45,008 bases of DNA from Gnetum montanum (GCA_015680685.1 MNCI01014441.1:216242-261249); one strand, 5' to 3'; shown: positions 1 to 11,866, counted from the first letter of the stretch. The notes: generated by a model from the letters alone, not told the origin. Numbers and translations: made by a program.

Positions 1-268
1 GCAGTTGAACAAAATAGGAAATTTTCAACAACTCACAGTACTTGGCAAAGTTGGCTGAATCTCTTTAAATTAAGTCATTTGTAGTTCACACACAATGCAA
101 TTGTTACATTTTACACAACCACACGCTGCAACAGCACACACACATACTCACATTAACTACTGAGTTTATTTGGAGGTATCTGGGCCTTGGTGTTGCCAGA
201 GACCAGCAGGCACATAAATCTTGTTCGAGAACACTCGTTGGCAGTCGCATCCCAAACGGTCGCCAACA
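1..268 (+). mobile_element. Family Z LTR, 3' terminal part (cut by window start)
   Basis: The stretch is the reverse complement, with few differences, of 41041-41310 at the other end of the window, so both belong to one repeat family. It ends in CGCCAACA at 268, the CA expected at an LTR end, and bases 236-268 form an imperfect 33-bp palindrome also present in the second copy. Right after 268 the sequence is coding RNase H of element A1, so the repeat is inserted there. In the second copy a TATA box points toward this terminus, so I read the terminus as the U5 end and this copy as plus strand. No reverse transcriptase of this family is visible, so LTR identity is inferred from termini and promoter. 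Confidence 0.6.
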
Positions 269-803
269 GTTTACTCTAGAGAAGTTTAGGCATTATGTGC
301 TTGGATACAAGGTGTTTGTGCACATGGATCACAATGCCATCCGCTACCTAATGAATAAGCCAATAGTGAGCCCCAATGTTATACAATGGCTGGTGATCTT
401 GTAGGAATTTGATCTTATGATGGTAGATCAAAGGGGTACTAAGAATGGGGTTGTTGATCACTTGTCTCAGTTTTGATGAAACAATAAAGAGGAAGAAAAC
501 CAACTATTGGATATGTTTCCTAATGAACTCCTCTTTGTTACAGCTATAACTAAATAATTGCCTAATGAGCCTAAATGGTATGATGGCATCCTCATCTATA
601 TTCTCACCCAAGAAACACCACAAGGGTCAGACCACAAAAAAAAATAGTAGTTTCTTCACCAAGTAAAACACTTCATGGAGATCAATGGATACCTCTATAA
701 GGTGTGCACTGATGGATTAGTTCATTAATGTGTCCCTAATACTGATCAACTGTGCGTTCTCCAAGATGCTCATGAAGGTCCTTGTGGAGGACACTATGCT
801 AGG
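269..803 (+). pseudogene. pol: A1 pol fragment: RNase H and start of integrase (Athila-like Ty3/gypsy)
   Basis: One frame from 270 reads through the end of an RNase H domain (motif FRHYVLGYKVFVHMDHNAI), a linker with WYDGILIY, and the start of the integrase zinc-binding domain (DAHEGPCGGHYAR). Stops are TAG at 402 and TGA at 474, with more in the linker. The same protein is read with the same spacing in A2 (8210-8750). The frame ends at 803, where the LTR of B1 begins; the missing rest of the integrase is found at 28908, so the gene is split by insertion and not truncated. Upstream RT, protease and gag lie left of the window or were removed by the family Z insertion. Confidence 0.85.
799..803. 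repeat. Target-site duplication of B1, left copy (CTAGG)
   Basis: CTAGG directly before the B1 5' LTR matches CTAGG directly after the 3' LTR at 28908-28912. Removing B1 and one copy restores an uninterrupted integrase frame in A1 (GGHYA followed by RRC), as in the uninterrupted homologue A2 at 8739-8760. Confidence 0.92.
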
Positions 804-912
804 TGAAACACCACTAAATTTAGGCCCTAGCACCTCAACTACAAATTTATATAAACATCAGCACAAGGAAAATTTTTCTAAGTTTTGGGCCTATGCTCCC
901 ACTATTGGGACA

Positions 913-1360
913 ACACTCTAGAGTGTAGTCAACGTAACATGCATCATAGAACCAAATCTACAAAATCTTCCAAGTGTTGTTAGTAGTTGCAAACATTTTT
1001 CCAAGTGTTGTGTTATGCTCCCATTGCCACTGCTATGCTCGAGAGCATAGTCAGTGTAGCATGCACTTCAATGGCTAGTTTGCCTAAATGTTAAGCCAAA
1101 AGCCATCAAGCTAGTTCAAAATGGAAAAAATAGTTTAGTAGATTTTCTAACTCCTGGGGCTATCCCTCCTACTACACTCTAGAGTGTAGTCAGCATAGCT
1201 TGGATAAGGATTGCAAGTTTTGCCAAATGTTTTTTAAGTATTAGTGCTATGCTCCTCACTTTTCCTTGCTACACTCTAGAGCATAGCCAGTGTAGCTAGC
1301 ACTATACTTTAATTTTTGTAGAATTTGTCTAATTGTCAGGCTACGCTCCAAAGTGTTGCT
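913..1360 (+). promoter_or_regulatory. Palindrome array in the U3 of the B1 5' LTR
   Basis: Variants of CTACACTCTAGAGTGTAG followed by TCAGYRTAGC occur near 913, 1036, 1172, 1270 and 1340. The copy at 1172-1189 is a perfect 18-bp palindrome. The 3' LTR has the matching array at about 27440-27750. Position upstream of the TATA box suggests enhancer or protein-binding sites; that role is inferred. Confidence 0.55.
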
Positions 1361-1777
1361 GGCGTATCAATGCAAGATAGCCTCTAAAAGCTTCTAGAGC
1401 TTAGTAGTGGCCTCCATCTCAACCTCAATACTCCTTCAGCAAATAAGATCAGCAATTTGCATTTCTTTTGCATCCCCAATTTATCCCAAAATTATACTTA
1501 TGCTTGACCCTACTCGAAAGAGGGGAGAGCATAGGCCCAGAGTGTAGCCTCTAAATTACACTATGTTGCACTATTTGCAAGTACATTACAGCCTTTTCAA
1601 CTTTGGCACATGTAGTCTTGATAGCATAGTCACAGTCCGATAGTCTCTTGGGGTCCACTAGAGCACACCAAAGCATAGCACTAGTTACTCCAGTGGAAGC
1701 GTAGTTAGGTCTAGCATAGCCCCAACTACCCTCATGCATCATGACACCCAATCCACACTTTACATCAACCCTAACCC

Positions 1778-1785
1778 TATAAATT
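1778..1785 (+). promoter_or_regulatory. TATA box of the B1 5' LTR
   Basis: TATAAATT follows CCTAACCC; the 3' LTR has TATAAATA in the same context at 28167-28174. Confidence 0.6.
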
Positions 1786-2537
1786 CCCTAGCATATCATA
1801 TTTTAACAATTCAAACTTCAATGGGCATTTTTCAATTAGCAACTTTGCATTCATGTGACATTTTTCACTTGACAAACCTGAAGCAAACCAAGTACCCATG
1901 AACCACAAAGAACTCAGCACCTTGGCAGCACCTTTGCATCACCGCTCAACACACCACAACCCATAAGACACCATGATAGTGAACCCAACAAACATAGACT
2001 TCATAGTGAACAGTAGTTTCCATAGCCCAGATACCCTAGAGATTGTGACTACGTTGCCTACTATGCCTGTCTATATACCACGTAGCTCCTCACCTCTTCT
2101 TTGCAATTACTATGCTCCCATCCCCTTCCCCACTAGTCCCCTCCCCCCCAGTTTGGGGTAGTACCATTCTTCCTCTCTTAAACTCCTTTACATTTTTAAG
2201 CATTTTCTTTGGCATTTAGCATCGCGCTTACATTTTTTTGCTATTTTGCATGTATTTGCACATTTTTACCATCTTTCTCACACAAAAAAACCTTGCTACA
2301 CTTGGGCTTAGTTAGCCCCAATACCACCAAAAATACTATGCAAACCCCTAGCACTCATTTGTCGAAACACTCTATAAGTTCTGGTTCGATCGATAAGATC
2401 ATCCCAGGCGCTCTGCCTTTGTTTTTCCCCTCTAGTGATGACCCTTCAGATGGGGACAAGGTTAGGACTATATCATGATTCTAGACCCCTCGATGTGACC
2501 ATTCTAGCTACCAATGTTTTTGGTCACTATAGTTTTT

Positions 2538-2553
2538 TGGCACTAGAAGAAGG
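2538..2553 (+). other. B1 primer-binding site (tRNA-Asn type)
   Basis: TGGCACTAGAAGAAGG lies six bases after the 5' LTR. From memory of plant tRNA-Asn, whose 3' end reads CCTCCTTCTAGCGCCA, the perfect complement would be TGGCGCTAGAAGGAGG. The two mismatches are both G to A, fitting deamination of an old copy. Confidence 0.7.
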
Positions 2554-2677
2554 ATCGTGTCATTTCCTTCTACGTTTAGTGGTAATCCCATGTGCTATTT
2601 ACACTCCTTTACTATTTTCAGGCTAGCATAAACTTGACACCCCTATGGACCTACCACGGTAGTAGCTAGATTCTAGG

Positions 2678-2682
2678 CTAAT
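2678..2682. repeat. Target-site duplication of A2, left copy (CTAAT)
   Basis: CTAAT before the A2 5' LTR pairs with CTAAG at 12740-12744 after the 3' LTR, four of five bases equal. Confidence 0.7.
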
Positions 2683-3570
2683 TGATAAATTATGTTTTTC
2701 ATCACTCTGATATCAAGGTGGTCGTGATATCGAGTACATGATATCGGGTACGTGATATTGTGGCCCAAGATGCAATATTATACATTTGATATCACAGGGT
2801 TACTCCTAGGTCTATGAATACAGCGCCTAGGTGCATAATTAGAAGTAAGTTTTTCGTAGTCAAGTAGTGAAACTCTTGTAGTTTTTCTATTTGAAAGTTA
2901 GAATATTTTCCAAGTGTCTGCAGCAGAAGGTCTAAGTGTAAATGGATCTTTATTCAAGTATTGATGTACCTAAGCACACCATTGTGTTGGCAATAAAGAT
3001 GAACTCTTTAATTCATTCCTTGCAACACTTGAGATTTTCTTTCTTATGCATTTACACATTATTATTTCATGAAATTTACATTAATGTTATTTATGCAGTA
3101 ATTAATTTTGATCACTGAAGAAAATCATTAAATTACACAAGCATGACCCCTTCGAGCATACGTGTGATACTTGGTAGCTCAGAAACGACTACCGTTTAAT
3201 AGCCTAGCAATGTTTGCACAAAGTTCAGGATGTGTTTTGAAAGTGGGAATGGTTACTTATGTTAGGCTAGATTAAGACTATAATTTACTTAGCAATTAAT
3301 CGCTCTTACTTTTAATCACTCTTACTTTTATCCTTGTTTTAGGTGAGTAATTCCATAAAAACACAAAATAATAAAAATATTATGCCTTAGTCACACTTAA
3401 CCATACAATTGCATTCCACAAGTGGGACTGAGAAGACAATGAATGAACAACATGCACACACTATTTAGCTCTAGTGCACTTAGTAATTATAGTCTATGAA
3501 ATTCAACTGGATTGCACGTGAACGCTTGTGATTCATATGGTTGGGTGTAGGGGTATCTTGCCACTCATCA
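2683..3570 (+). repeat. A2 5' LTR
   Basis: It starts TGATAAATT and ends CACTCATCA, and aligns with 11867-12739. U3 has GATATC palindromes as in the other A copies. The TATA box seen in the other LTRs is mutated here to TATGAATA. Confidence 0.9.
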
Positions 3571-3571
3571 T

Positions 3572-3589
3572 TGGCATCATTGCTAGGGA
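3572..3589 (+). other. A2 primer-binding site (tRNA-Asp type)
   Basis: TGGCATCATTGCTAGGGA begins one base after the LTR. The complement of the plant tRNA-Asp 3' end is TGGCGCCGTTGCCGGGGA; the mismatches are transitions. A3 has a closer match at 38126-38143. Confidence 0.8.
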
Positions 3590-3727
3590 TTGTAGTTCTT
3601 CGTGTGCTATCTAAACCTAGTGAAACTTAGTAACCTTGTTTTTTGAACCCTAAGAGTCAAATCCTATGAAAACAAAAATTATTATCATTAAATTAAATCT
3701 CAATTACACACTACTTATTAACACAAA

Positions 3728-6170
3728 ATGACTTCTTCTCATAAGAGCCCATCTTCACCTAGGGCAGTTCATGTGCCTCAACAATACTAGGTGGTGTATG
3801 CTCATCTCGATAAGTATGTACCATATCATCTTACATCAAGATGGATTGATGTGGTGGCATGAAGGCAACATTGTGTTGCCACTTGACCAATCTATTCCAA
3901 CAATGCTCCAGCTAATGCTTGTATGACACAGGCTTCAACAAATTCATAGAGAATATGAGATGTGAGATCTTGACTCAAGGGATTATCATCCCACTTAAGC
4001 ACAAAAATTAAGGGATCCATAGATGGAGCACCAACATGATCTTGTGAAGGGAAAGGGGTCAAATATCTTTCCACTTGAACTTAGCCCAATTGATGAATGT
4101 AACCACTTCTTTAGTGATTCTCCTCTCTTTGACTTTGTTCAAGGAGCCCTTAACTAGAATGTATAATCCACAATCCATAATCTAGGTTCTGGTCAAAACA
4201 TATTTAATGACAAAAATGGATTTGAAAAAGTAAGTTAAGAAAAGGGGGAAAAGGAGATCATGATCACAATCATGGTCACAAGCATCAAAGGAAGGGTGAT
4301 AGGAATCAATGTGGAGCAAGTTCCCCTTCATTGTCATCGTCTTCTTCTTCATTTGGTTCAGATTGTGGCCGCAAAAGAAATAACGATGATGGAGGTGACC
4401 AATAGAACCAGAGTAATAGAAGGGACCGTCAAAATAATCATGATCGAACACATGGGTAATCCAAAGAGGCCCATCATCAAGAAATAAGGACTAGTAGGGA
4501 ACATCATAAGCACCATTATAATGGCCTTGATGAACCTCTACTTGATACTCGAGGCATGTTAAATATTGCACAGGCTATGAGGATTCCAACTAGGCACATA
4601 AAGGATAGTAGAATAAAGAGGCTTGATATGAATAATATCCCTCAGTTCGAGGGAGGATATGATGTTGATCCACAAAATCATCTTCAGGCCTTCCAAGATG
4701 CATGTGCCTTGCAGAATATTGAAAATGATTGGCAAAAGCTAAAATTATTTCCAAGGAAACTTATAAAGGAAGTAAAAAGTTGGTATTAATCCTTAGAACT
4801 AGAATCAATCAAGCAATGGAGTACGATGTTGGAATTATTCAATGATAAATATCAAACATACTCCTGAGTATCCAATCTAAGAAAACAAATTCAAGGGTGG
4901 AAACAAGAGAATCATGAGCCCTTGGATGCTACTATTGGTTGATACTGCTCTCTATTCCATAGGTGTCCTAGCCATGGATACTCTTAGCTTGATTAGCTTC
5001 ACCATATCATAGATGGGTTGTAGTCTGAAACCAAGAAAACCCTTGGCATCTATGTCCAAGGAAGATTGACAGAGTTAAGCACTTGTCGAATCCAAAAACT
5101 AATTGAGTAGGTAGCCAAGAAGGAGGAAGAGCTAAGAAAACATGAAATTGTAGAAGAATACAACAAAGGCCCTTCTATTCAAAAAAAGGGCTCAATTTTG
5201 TGATAGTGAGGATGAATTCACTAAAGATGAGGAGGTTAATTAGAAAACCTTTCCATTCTAGAAATTTCAATTAGAAGTCATGGCTAAGGTTGATCAATTA
5301 TGGGACTCCATGGATAATAGGTTTCAAGCTATTTTAAAAATTGTTGAAGAGTCCAAGGAGCAAGGTGGTGAGTGAGAGCGTCGAAGACTTAAGGAAGCTA
5401 AACACACCATATCTAAGGAAAAAGGTACAATGGTTGCAATAAAGATGGCTATGGATAGCAATTTAGATGATGATTGTGGGTGTGATGTTTGCTAGTATGA
5501 ACATCCTAAGGGATGTTGTCAAGTTGTATCACACTTGTAGGAATTTGAGGTGTATGCCTTACATCCATGACTTACACAAAGGAAAATTCCCAAAATATTG
5601 TCTTATCCACAAGGAAATCCTTGACAGTTTCACCAACCACAGCAATACTATCCAAGTGAAACTCCTCCACAACCCTATGAATTGTACCAATAGTGGCAGT
5701 AACCACAATCGTGGGCATTTCCACCTACAAGACAGCAATACCCTTATCGGCAACCAAATCCCTACAATTACTATGTTTAGAAGCCTTCATCTTCAAGAGA
5801 CTCCTTTGGTCATGTTGCTACTTACCAACCTCACCACTACCCTCTTGAAACATACCAATTACCCTATCCAAGGAGTGATGCCACCTACTACCTTCATGTA
5901 TCTCTTGTCCTTGCACAGCTGTCACCTGCTCCATCCATGCAAGGTGAATTGCCTACACAACCATAGCAAAGAAATGATATGAGAGAAGTTAATCTAAAAT
6001 CAATTAACCCATCAAGTGGGTTGGAACCACAAACAAAGAAAAGATCCTTCTTCCAACCTCATAGTCCACTAAAGCCCTCAGACACACCAATGGTTGGTAA
6101 TCCTACTCCTCTACCTTTCTCTATTTCCTCTTTATCTGAGTCCCCTTCAAACCAAAATCCTTCTTGAATC
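3728..6170 (+). pseudogene. gag: A2 gag (decayed)
   Basis: The start ATG at 3728 opens with MTSSHKSPSSP, matching the start of A3 gag at 38267. The conserved core reads RLDMNNIPQFEGGYDVDPQNH at about 4627-4680 and ends in SWY near 4788, followed past a stop by further core sequence (MLELFNDKYQ). The later part is rich in Q, P and Y (about 5570-5790). Gag forms the virus-like particle; the core fits the Athila type of retrotransposon gag. Stops and frame changes are frequent and the part from about 3780 to 4250 is hard to align with A3. Protease follows after about 6180. Confidence 0.8.
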
Positions 6171-6179
6171 CATACTATA

Positions 6180-6480
6180 ATGCTAACACATGCTATATCT
6201 GATTGGATTTGAGCTAGTAACCTACGTAGAAAATTAGTTGATCCTAGGAGTCCCCTAGTTTACTTGCAAATTACTGGGAATGAGCCTTGTAAACCTCTTC
6301 TTGACTCTAGTTCTCGCATGAGATGTACACAATGTGGAACCTTCCTTCTTTGAAAAAGAGAAACATCTAACTAGAACTGGTAGACTAGTACATCATTATT
6401 CCATTGAGACTAGTTGAGGACATCGTCACCACCATTTTTGGATGGTCATATCCCACTAATTTTCTAGTAATCAAAGTGGA
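6180..6480 (+). pseudogene. pol: A2 protease region (decayed)
   Basis: The frame with PLVYLQITGNEPCKPLLDSSS (about 6255-6314) aligns with the retropepsin of A3. The catalytic triad is DSS here instead of DSG (Asp at 6303-6305), so the glycine is lost. Downstream the Athila-type sequence ending in VEDIVT is recognisable near 6413-6432. Retropepsin matures the Gag-Pol polyprotein. Stop codons break the frame. Confidence 0.7.
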
Positions 6481-6939
6481 GAATTGCAAGGGGGACTTTT
6501 AAATTATTATGAGAAGGGTGTGGTTAAGTACTATTGATGCCAAAATGGCCGTTAAAGATCTTTCCTTGAAAATATCAAAAGAAAATGTGTTTGGAAAGAT
6601 TGAGAAGAAGAAAGTTCCATGTATCGCGTACAACGATTTAGGGTATCATTGTGTGCAAAAGTTATGGTTAGTAAAGCAAACATCTATCTCTACATGCAAG
6701 CAGTGTGCACTAGAAGCTGATATCCAAAGATGTCTACGTAGCAACCACAAAACAATAGGGTAGCCAATGATTGATAACTGATGCTAGTAGCAATACATTA
6801 TGCATGGAACCAACTGAGGGCCTAATGTATGAGTATGTTGCAAGTATGAATGAACTTGAGCAAGTTCACCACTAGCTCTCTGAAGGAGAAAATAATGATG
6901 TCAATTGGGTTGAGCTAGAAATTCCTAACAATTTTAAAC
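6481..6939 (+). pseudogene. A2 linker between protease and reverse transcriptase
   Basis: An open frame at 6509-6763 encodes about 84 residues ending in lysine-, cysteine- and arginine-rich sequence that I do not recognise. Its position corresponds to the variable spacer between protease and RT in Athila-like elements. Confidence 0.4.
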
Positions 6940-7690
6940 AAGAGCCCCTTGAATTGAAGACACTACCAGCTGGAATGGAATACGTATTTTTGAAAAATGG
7001 GAGGCCAGTTATCATTAATGTTAAGTTTGCTATTGAATAGAAGAGAGAATTAATAAAGGTTGTGGAAAAGTGGTTAGCAGCCTTCACCTAGTCATATTTC
7101 AAACTCATTGGGGTAGATCCAAGAATATGCTAGTACCAAATATACACTGACCCTGTTGTCAAGTTGAAATGACAGTCATAGCAGTATTTGAATCCCAAGT
7201 TTAAAATAATTGTCAAAGAGAAGATTGAACAACTCCTCAAAGTGGGATTCATCTACTCTATTGCAGATAGTGAGTGGGTAAGTCCACTCATGATCATACC
7301 TAAGAAGGAAGACAAATGACAAGCATGCATTGATTTCTAGTTGCTCAACATGGAAACTTTCAAGGATCATTTTCCATTGTCTTTTGTCGACTAAGTGCTA
7401 GATACCATTTTTAGGCATAGCTATTACAACTTTCTAGATGACTATAGTGGCTATAACCAAATCTAGATTGGACCAAAGGACTAGGAAAAGATAACTTTCA
7501 CAAGTCCTTGGGGGAATTTTTCTTCCAGTCAGATGCCATTTGGTGTATGTAATGCCCCAGCCACATATCAACGATTAGTTCTCAGCATTTTCCAACAACA
7601 GATCGGTAGTGTGGTAGAAGTCTTTATGGATGATTTTTCTACCTATGAAACTACATTTGAGCAAGCCTAGACCATCTTGAGTAGGTGTTG
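6940..7690 (+). pseudogene. pol: A2 reverse transcriptase (decayed)
   Basis: The domain starts with LKTLPAGMEYVFL and reads through NPKFKIIVKEKIEQLLKVGF (about 7191-7250), WVSPLMIIPKK and SGYNQI to MPFGVCNAPATYQR. The active-site box is FMDD at 7623-7634, intact, in the Athila-type setting FMDDFS. The enzyme copies element RNA into DNA in the particle. At least eight stops, mostly TAG and TGA, interrupt the domain. RNase H follows after a further stop-rich connection. Confidence 0.88.
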
Positions 7691-7769
7691 AAGAGATGCG
7701 TCAAAACAAACCTTTAGCTTAATTGGCATAAGAGCCATCTTATGGTTTAGGAAGGCACAGTCTTAAGGC

Positions 7770-8590
7770 ATCACATCTCAAAAGTAGGAATCGATGTGGA
7801 TCCTAAAAAAATAAGGGTCATCCAAGGAATAATTCGTCAACCTAAAATAGTCAAAGAAGTTCAATCATTCCTTGGTTATACTAGCTACTATCAATGATTC
7901 GTCAAGAATTTTTCCAAAATCACCAAGCCATTGGTAGAATTAACAAAGAAGGATGCATCATTCATTTGGACCCCTACATGTGAATCAGCATTTCAACAAT
8001 TAAAGCAAAAGCTTATTGAAACCACCATTCTTCAAGCACCTGATTGGCCTAGACCATTTCATGTGATGACTGATGCATCAAATTATGTTGTGGGGGTAGT
8101 GCTTATGCAGATGGATGATCAAAAATGTCCATATTACATTCACTACATAAGCTAGAGCATCGTAGGTGCACAACTAAATTACACCACCATAGAAAAGGAA
8201 TTGATGGTAGTGGTGTTCACTTTAGAGGAATTTAGGCACTATGTGCTTGGCTACAAAGTGTTTGTGCACACAAATCATAGCATCATCAAATCTCTAATGA
8301 ACAAACCAACGGTGAGCCCCTATGTCATATGGTGGCTCGTGATTTTGTGGGAATTCGATCTCATGATGGTAGATTGTAAGGATCTGGAGAATGTGATCGC
8401 AGATCACTTATTGTGGCTAAGATGGGATGATAAGAAGAAAAAGAGCCCTTTATCTGATCAATTCCCTAATGAATCTCTCCTTGTAGGTGTTATTAATGCA
8501 CAAATTCCTAATGAACCAAAATGGTATGACACCATCCTCACTTATCTTCTTAAGCAAGAATTTCCACAAGGGCTGGACACTAGGAAGAAG
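7770..8590 (+). pseudogene. pol: A2 connection and RNase H (decayed)
   Basis: Two open pieces, 7931-8155 and 8201-8593, carry FSKITKPLVELTKKDASFIW, then FHVMTDASNYVVGVVLMQM (first catalytic Asp kept), the EKE motif and FRHYVLGYKVFVHTNHS. The last motif is normally TDHS; Asp has become Asn. RNase H removes the RNA strand after reverse transcription. The part after 8400 is the linker to integrase, with NEPKWYD as in A1. Confidence 0.87.
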
Positions 8591-8599
8591 TAATAGTTT

Positions 8600-9840
8600 C
8601 TTCACCAAGTCAAGTATTTCATGGAAATTAATAAAACCATTTACAAGGTTTGTCCCAATGGCCTAGTATGTTGGTGTGTCCCTGATATGGATCAACTGGA
8701 CATTCTTCAGGATGCTCATGAAGGTCATTGTGGAGGCCATTATGCTGGGAGATGCATGGCCATAAAAATCCTTATGGAAGGGTATTATTGGCCAACAATA
8801 TTTAGGGATGCACATCAATTCGTCCATGCTTGTGATCATTGCTAGAAGGATGGTGGAATGACAGCTCAAATGGAGGGACCACAACAATGGATACAACCTC
8901 TTGAGCCATTTGATATTTGGGGCATTAACTTTATGGGTCCCATCACACCTTTATCAAATAAAAAGGTGTATATAATAATTGTAGTTGACTATTGTACCAA
9001 GTTGGCAAAAGCAGCAACTATCATCAACTGTACATCCACCACTGCCACTCGACTTGTACAAAAAAACATCGTAAATATGTTTGATGTACCTCATGTGTTA
9101 ATTTTTTATAATAAAACTCATTTTACAGGTGCCACTTTCTGAAAGTTGATGCAATGCTTGGGGGTTGAACATAAACTCACAACACCATATCACCCCCAAG
9201 CCAATGGTCAAGTTGAGGTCACTAATTGGGAGATTACAAAAATCTTAATACGTACCATTAGCAAATAATGAATGGACTAAAGCACTAAATTAAATGATGC
9301 CCTTTGGGCCTATCACTTCACATGGAAGCTTCCCATAGGTTATTCTCCCTATAAGCTTATGTATAGAAAACTACCAACATTACCCATCCAATTCGAGCTC
9401 TGTACACTCTCTACAGCCTGTGACCTAGACCTAGATCTAAGTCTAGCACAGAAAGAACAATTAATGAGTCTCAACTTGCTGGATGAAAATCAGTTAATGG
9501 CCCTATCATCCAAAAAAATGCATAAGTCATTCAACAAGAAATGTCATGACCTCAAAATAAGAAAAGTTAAGTTTCAACAAGAGACAAGGTTCTCTATTGG
9601 AATCCTACACATGTACCCCAATGAACCAAATTTCAAACATTGTGGAAAGGACCTTACATTATTAATGAGACTTTTCCATCTGGGTTCATGATCATCTACA
9701 AACGTGATAGACTAACTAAGAAACAACTAGTCAATATTCAATAAATTAAACCTTTCCATGAGCCCAAGCCAACCAACACAACAAACACCTTGCCAGATGG
9801 ACAACCACACTCAATCTTTCGGATCTCTCCCTTTCAAATT
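8600..9840 (+). pseudogene. pol: A2 integrase (decayed, two catalytic Asp lost)
   Basis: The zinc-binding domain DAHEGHCGGHY ... CDHC (about 8710-8845) is complete. In the core, WGINFMGP has Asn (8927-8929) where Asp is expected, and FYNKTHF has Asn (9110-9112) where the second Asp is expected; the Glu in NGQVEV (9214-9216) remains. With two of three metal-binding residues gone it could not work. The C-terminal part (9359-9691) is the gypsy type with LPIQFELCTLST. Integrase inserts the DNA copy; A1 has the mirror state, with both Asp kept and Glu lost. Confidence 0.88.
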
Positions 9841-11866
9841 AGTTGGCCATAAATACTAACATCTTAGGTGGCTCCTCAATTTTTGACCTTTTTGTTTTAT
9901 ACGTTTTTTATTTTACAACTTTTTGTTTTCATCTTCTTTATTTTACATTTTTCTTATTTTACATATTTGTATTCTTAAGGTTATTGATCTTCTCTTGGCT
10001 TTTGTTTTACACCATCATTAATATATTCAATATTTATTATCTACTCTTTTACTTTCTTTTATGGTTATGTTTACTTGTGTTTAATGTGTTTCTCTACTTT
10101 TTCTACTAATAGAGTGGTAGGTATAATGGTAATGCACTACTCAATGGTGGTATGCTTTATTTGTAATTTGATTATTGATGTCTAGTTTCTAACTTTGAAT
10201 GTCATTACTGATGATTGGGACATGGTTTCTTTTCATGTAACAAGTAGTGAGTCCGCATCATCCACCCATCCACATACTTTATGGTTTTCCTTATTTTGGA
10301 AGCATGTAGTCTCTTCTTCATTAATGAAACTTTAATAAATTGGTGACTTGTGTAGTTTCTAGAATTGGGAAGGAATCAAAGGTTTGGACAAGGTGTGGCT
10401 TCAAAAAGATGTGGTATTCTTTGTGCTTTTCTATTTTCTTGTGTGCAAGGGTGTTCTCGTAAACTTCACACCATTTTGTGTCATTTCATAATAGGAAGTC
10501 AAATAAGTCCTTGGATGGTGTGGTCCTCATCACAAAAAAAAAACATGAGGATTCAAAGCACACCACTTGGACAAAATAAATGTGAAAAATGCATGGATGT
10601 TTGCATGGTGTGGTTTCCATTCAAAAACAACATTAGAATTCAAAGCACACCCCTTAGAACAAATAAAAAGGGCTACAAGCACTGGTTATGAGATTTGTCT
10701 TGTCTTCTCTAACTAAGGCCCTTTCTCACTTCCTACCTTTACTCCAATTTGGAATGGTGGTTATTTTGTGGGAGCATTTTTTTCTCTCAGGGGATGGACT
10801 TGCCTTAGAATGTTGATGCAAAGTCATTGAAAGTGGTTGGTTTTGATCTGGACTAAGGAAGGATCCTACCAAGTCAATTAATCACAAACTCCATAAAGGA
10901 TTGTATGTGACCATAATTAGGAACTCCATTCCACTCTCTCTGTCATCCATCTATGCTTTTCATACCTCACATCACTGCCAGTTTCATGTTTTGATTCAAT
11001 GTTCTAGTTTTATGCATCGAGTTTCTCAGTCAGTTACTTTTGGGTTTTTGTACTTAACTTTCTATAAGCATTAATCATCCATGGTACTCCTAGACTTCTT
11101 GGTTTAAAGTTATGCAAGGGCATAAAAGGCCTATGCCTTCTTTGGGGAGGACCCACTTGCATATCTTTTGGTTTAGTTAAATTAAGTTCTTTATCCTTAG
11201 ACATTGTTACAATAAATTTTTTTTATTTACCCCACATATGTCATCCAATTGTACGCACCTTCATAACTATTTATAATGAACTCCTTTTTATTATTGTGAA
11301 TACCCTCTTTCCAGTATTCCTTGTGTTAAGCTTTTTCTAAATTATATGAATCACTTCTCTTATTTAACCCATTCATTAGTGTTTCGACTAACAATATCAA
11401 GTAACCAATCTATCACAATCACAACCTGGCTAGATAAAATCACTGATGAGACAAGGTACTCAGCCATTATCTATTGCACTATATATACTAGTCCTTGGTT
11501 TTGTTGTGATTGTAGTGGGAATCATGGACTAGAAGTAAGATTGTCGTCACCAAGGAGGATGCAACCATATCACTTGCAGGAGATTGTTCATAACTGATGG
11601 ATCTCTTCTATCTCTCCCTCATTCTTCTATTACCAAGAGGTGTTGGATGTTCTTTGGATCCATTGGTGTTCTTTCCTACTTTCATAAACACCCAATGTTA
11701 TACACCATTGTAATATTATATGCTCAAGCACTTCTATATTTGTCTATTTTCTCTATGTCACTCTACATGTCAATCAAATAAGTCTGCACCCCTTATTATA
11801 TTTTATAAAGGACTTGTTCCTCTTCTTCTGTACTCAAGGACGAGTTTTCATTTAGTCATGGGGGTA
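9841..11866 (+). other. A2 3' noncoding region
   Basis: About 2 kb of T-rich DNA without a supportable gene separates integrase from the 3' LTR. It aligns with 29951-32012 of A1, so it belongs to the family. In Athila elements an envelope-like ORF can sit here, but no long frame is conserved between the two copies. Short open frames at 9843-10109 and 10365-10691 look like chance. The polypurine tract ATGGGGGTA ends at 11866. Confidence 0.7.
10514..10667 (+). repeat. Two-unit direct repeat in the A2 3' region
   Basis: Units 10514-10580 and 10604-10667 both read ATGGTGTGGT, an A-rich run, ATTCAAAGCACA and ACAAATAAA-like ends. A1 has the same pair at 30636-30715 and 30729-30794, so the duplication predates both insertions. 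Confidence 0.7.

Larger units (their letters stand above)
804..2531 (+). repeat. B1 5' LTR
   Basis: It starts TGAAACACCAC and ends CACTATA, where the 3' LTR has CGCTACA, so the terminal CA is mutated to TA. It aligns with 27234-28907 over its whole length. A TATA box lies at 1778-1785. U3 (804 to about 1800) carries several copies of a palindromic word around TCTAGA. Small open frames within it (for example 2209-2478) are shared by the 3' LTR but resemble no protein I know, and are read as LTR sequence. Confidence 0.9.

Noticed and set aside
1551-1751. Minus-strand open frame 1551-1751, also seen in the 3' LTR at 27865-28188
   Set aside because: It lies across U3 and the core promoter of the B1 LTR; sharing is due to LTR homology and no known domain is present.
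5467-5982. 171-residue open frame at 5467-5982 as a separate gene
   Set aside because: It is an off-frame reading of the QPY-rich tail of A2 gag; the correct frame aligns with A3 gag (HPKGC ... YPQGNP).
9843-10691. Open frames 9843-10109 and 10365-10691 as an envelope-like gene of A2
   Set aside because: The first is a T-rich run giving Phe/Tyr/Leu by composition, neither is open in the A1 homologue at 29951-31000, and no signal or motif is conserved.
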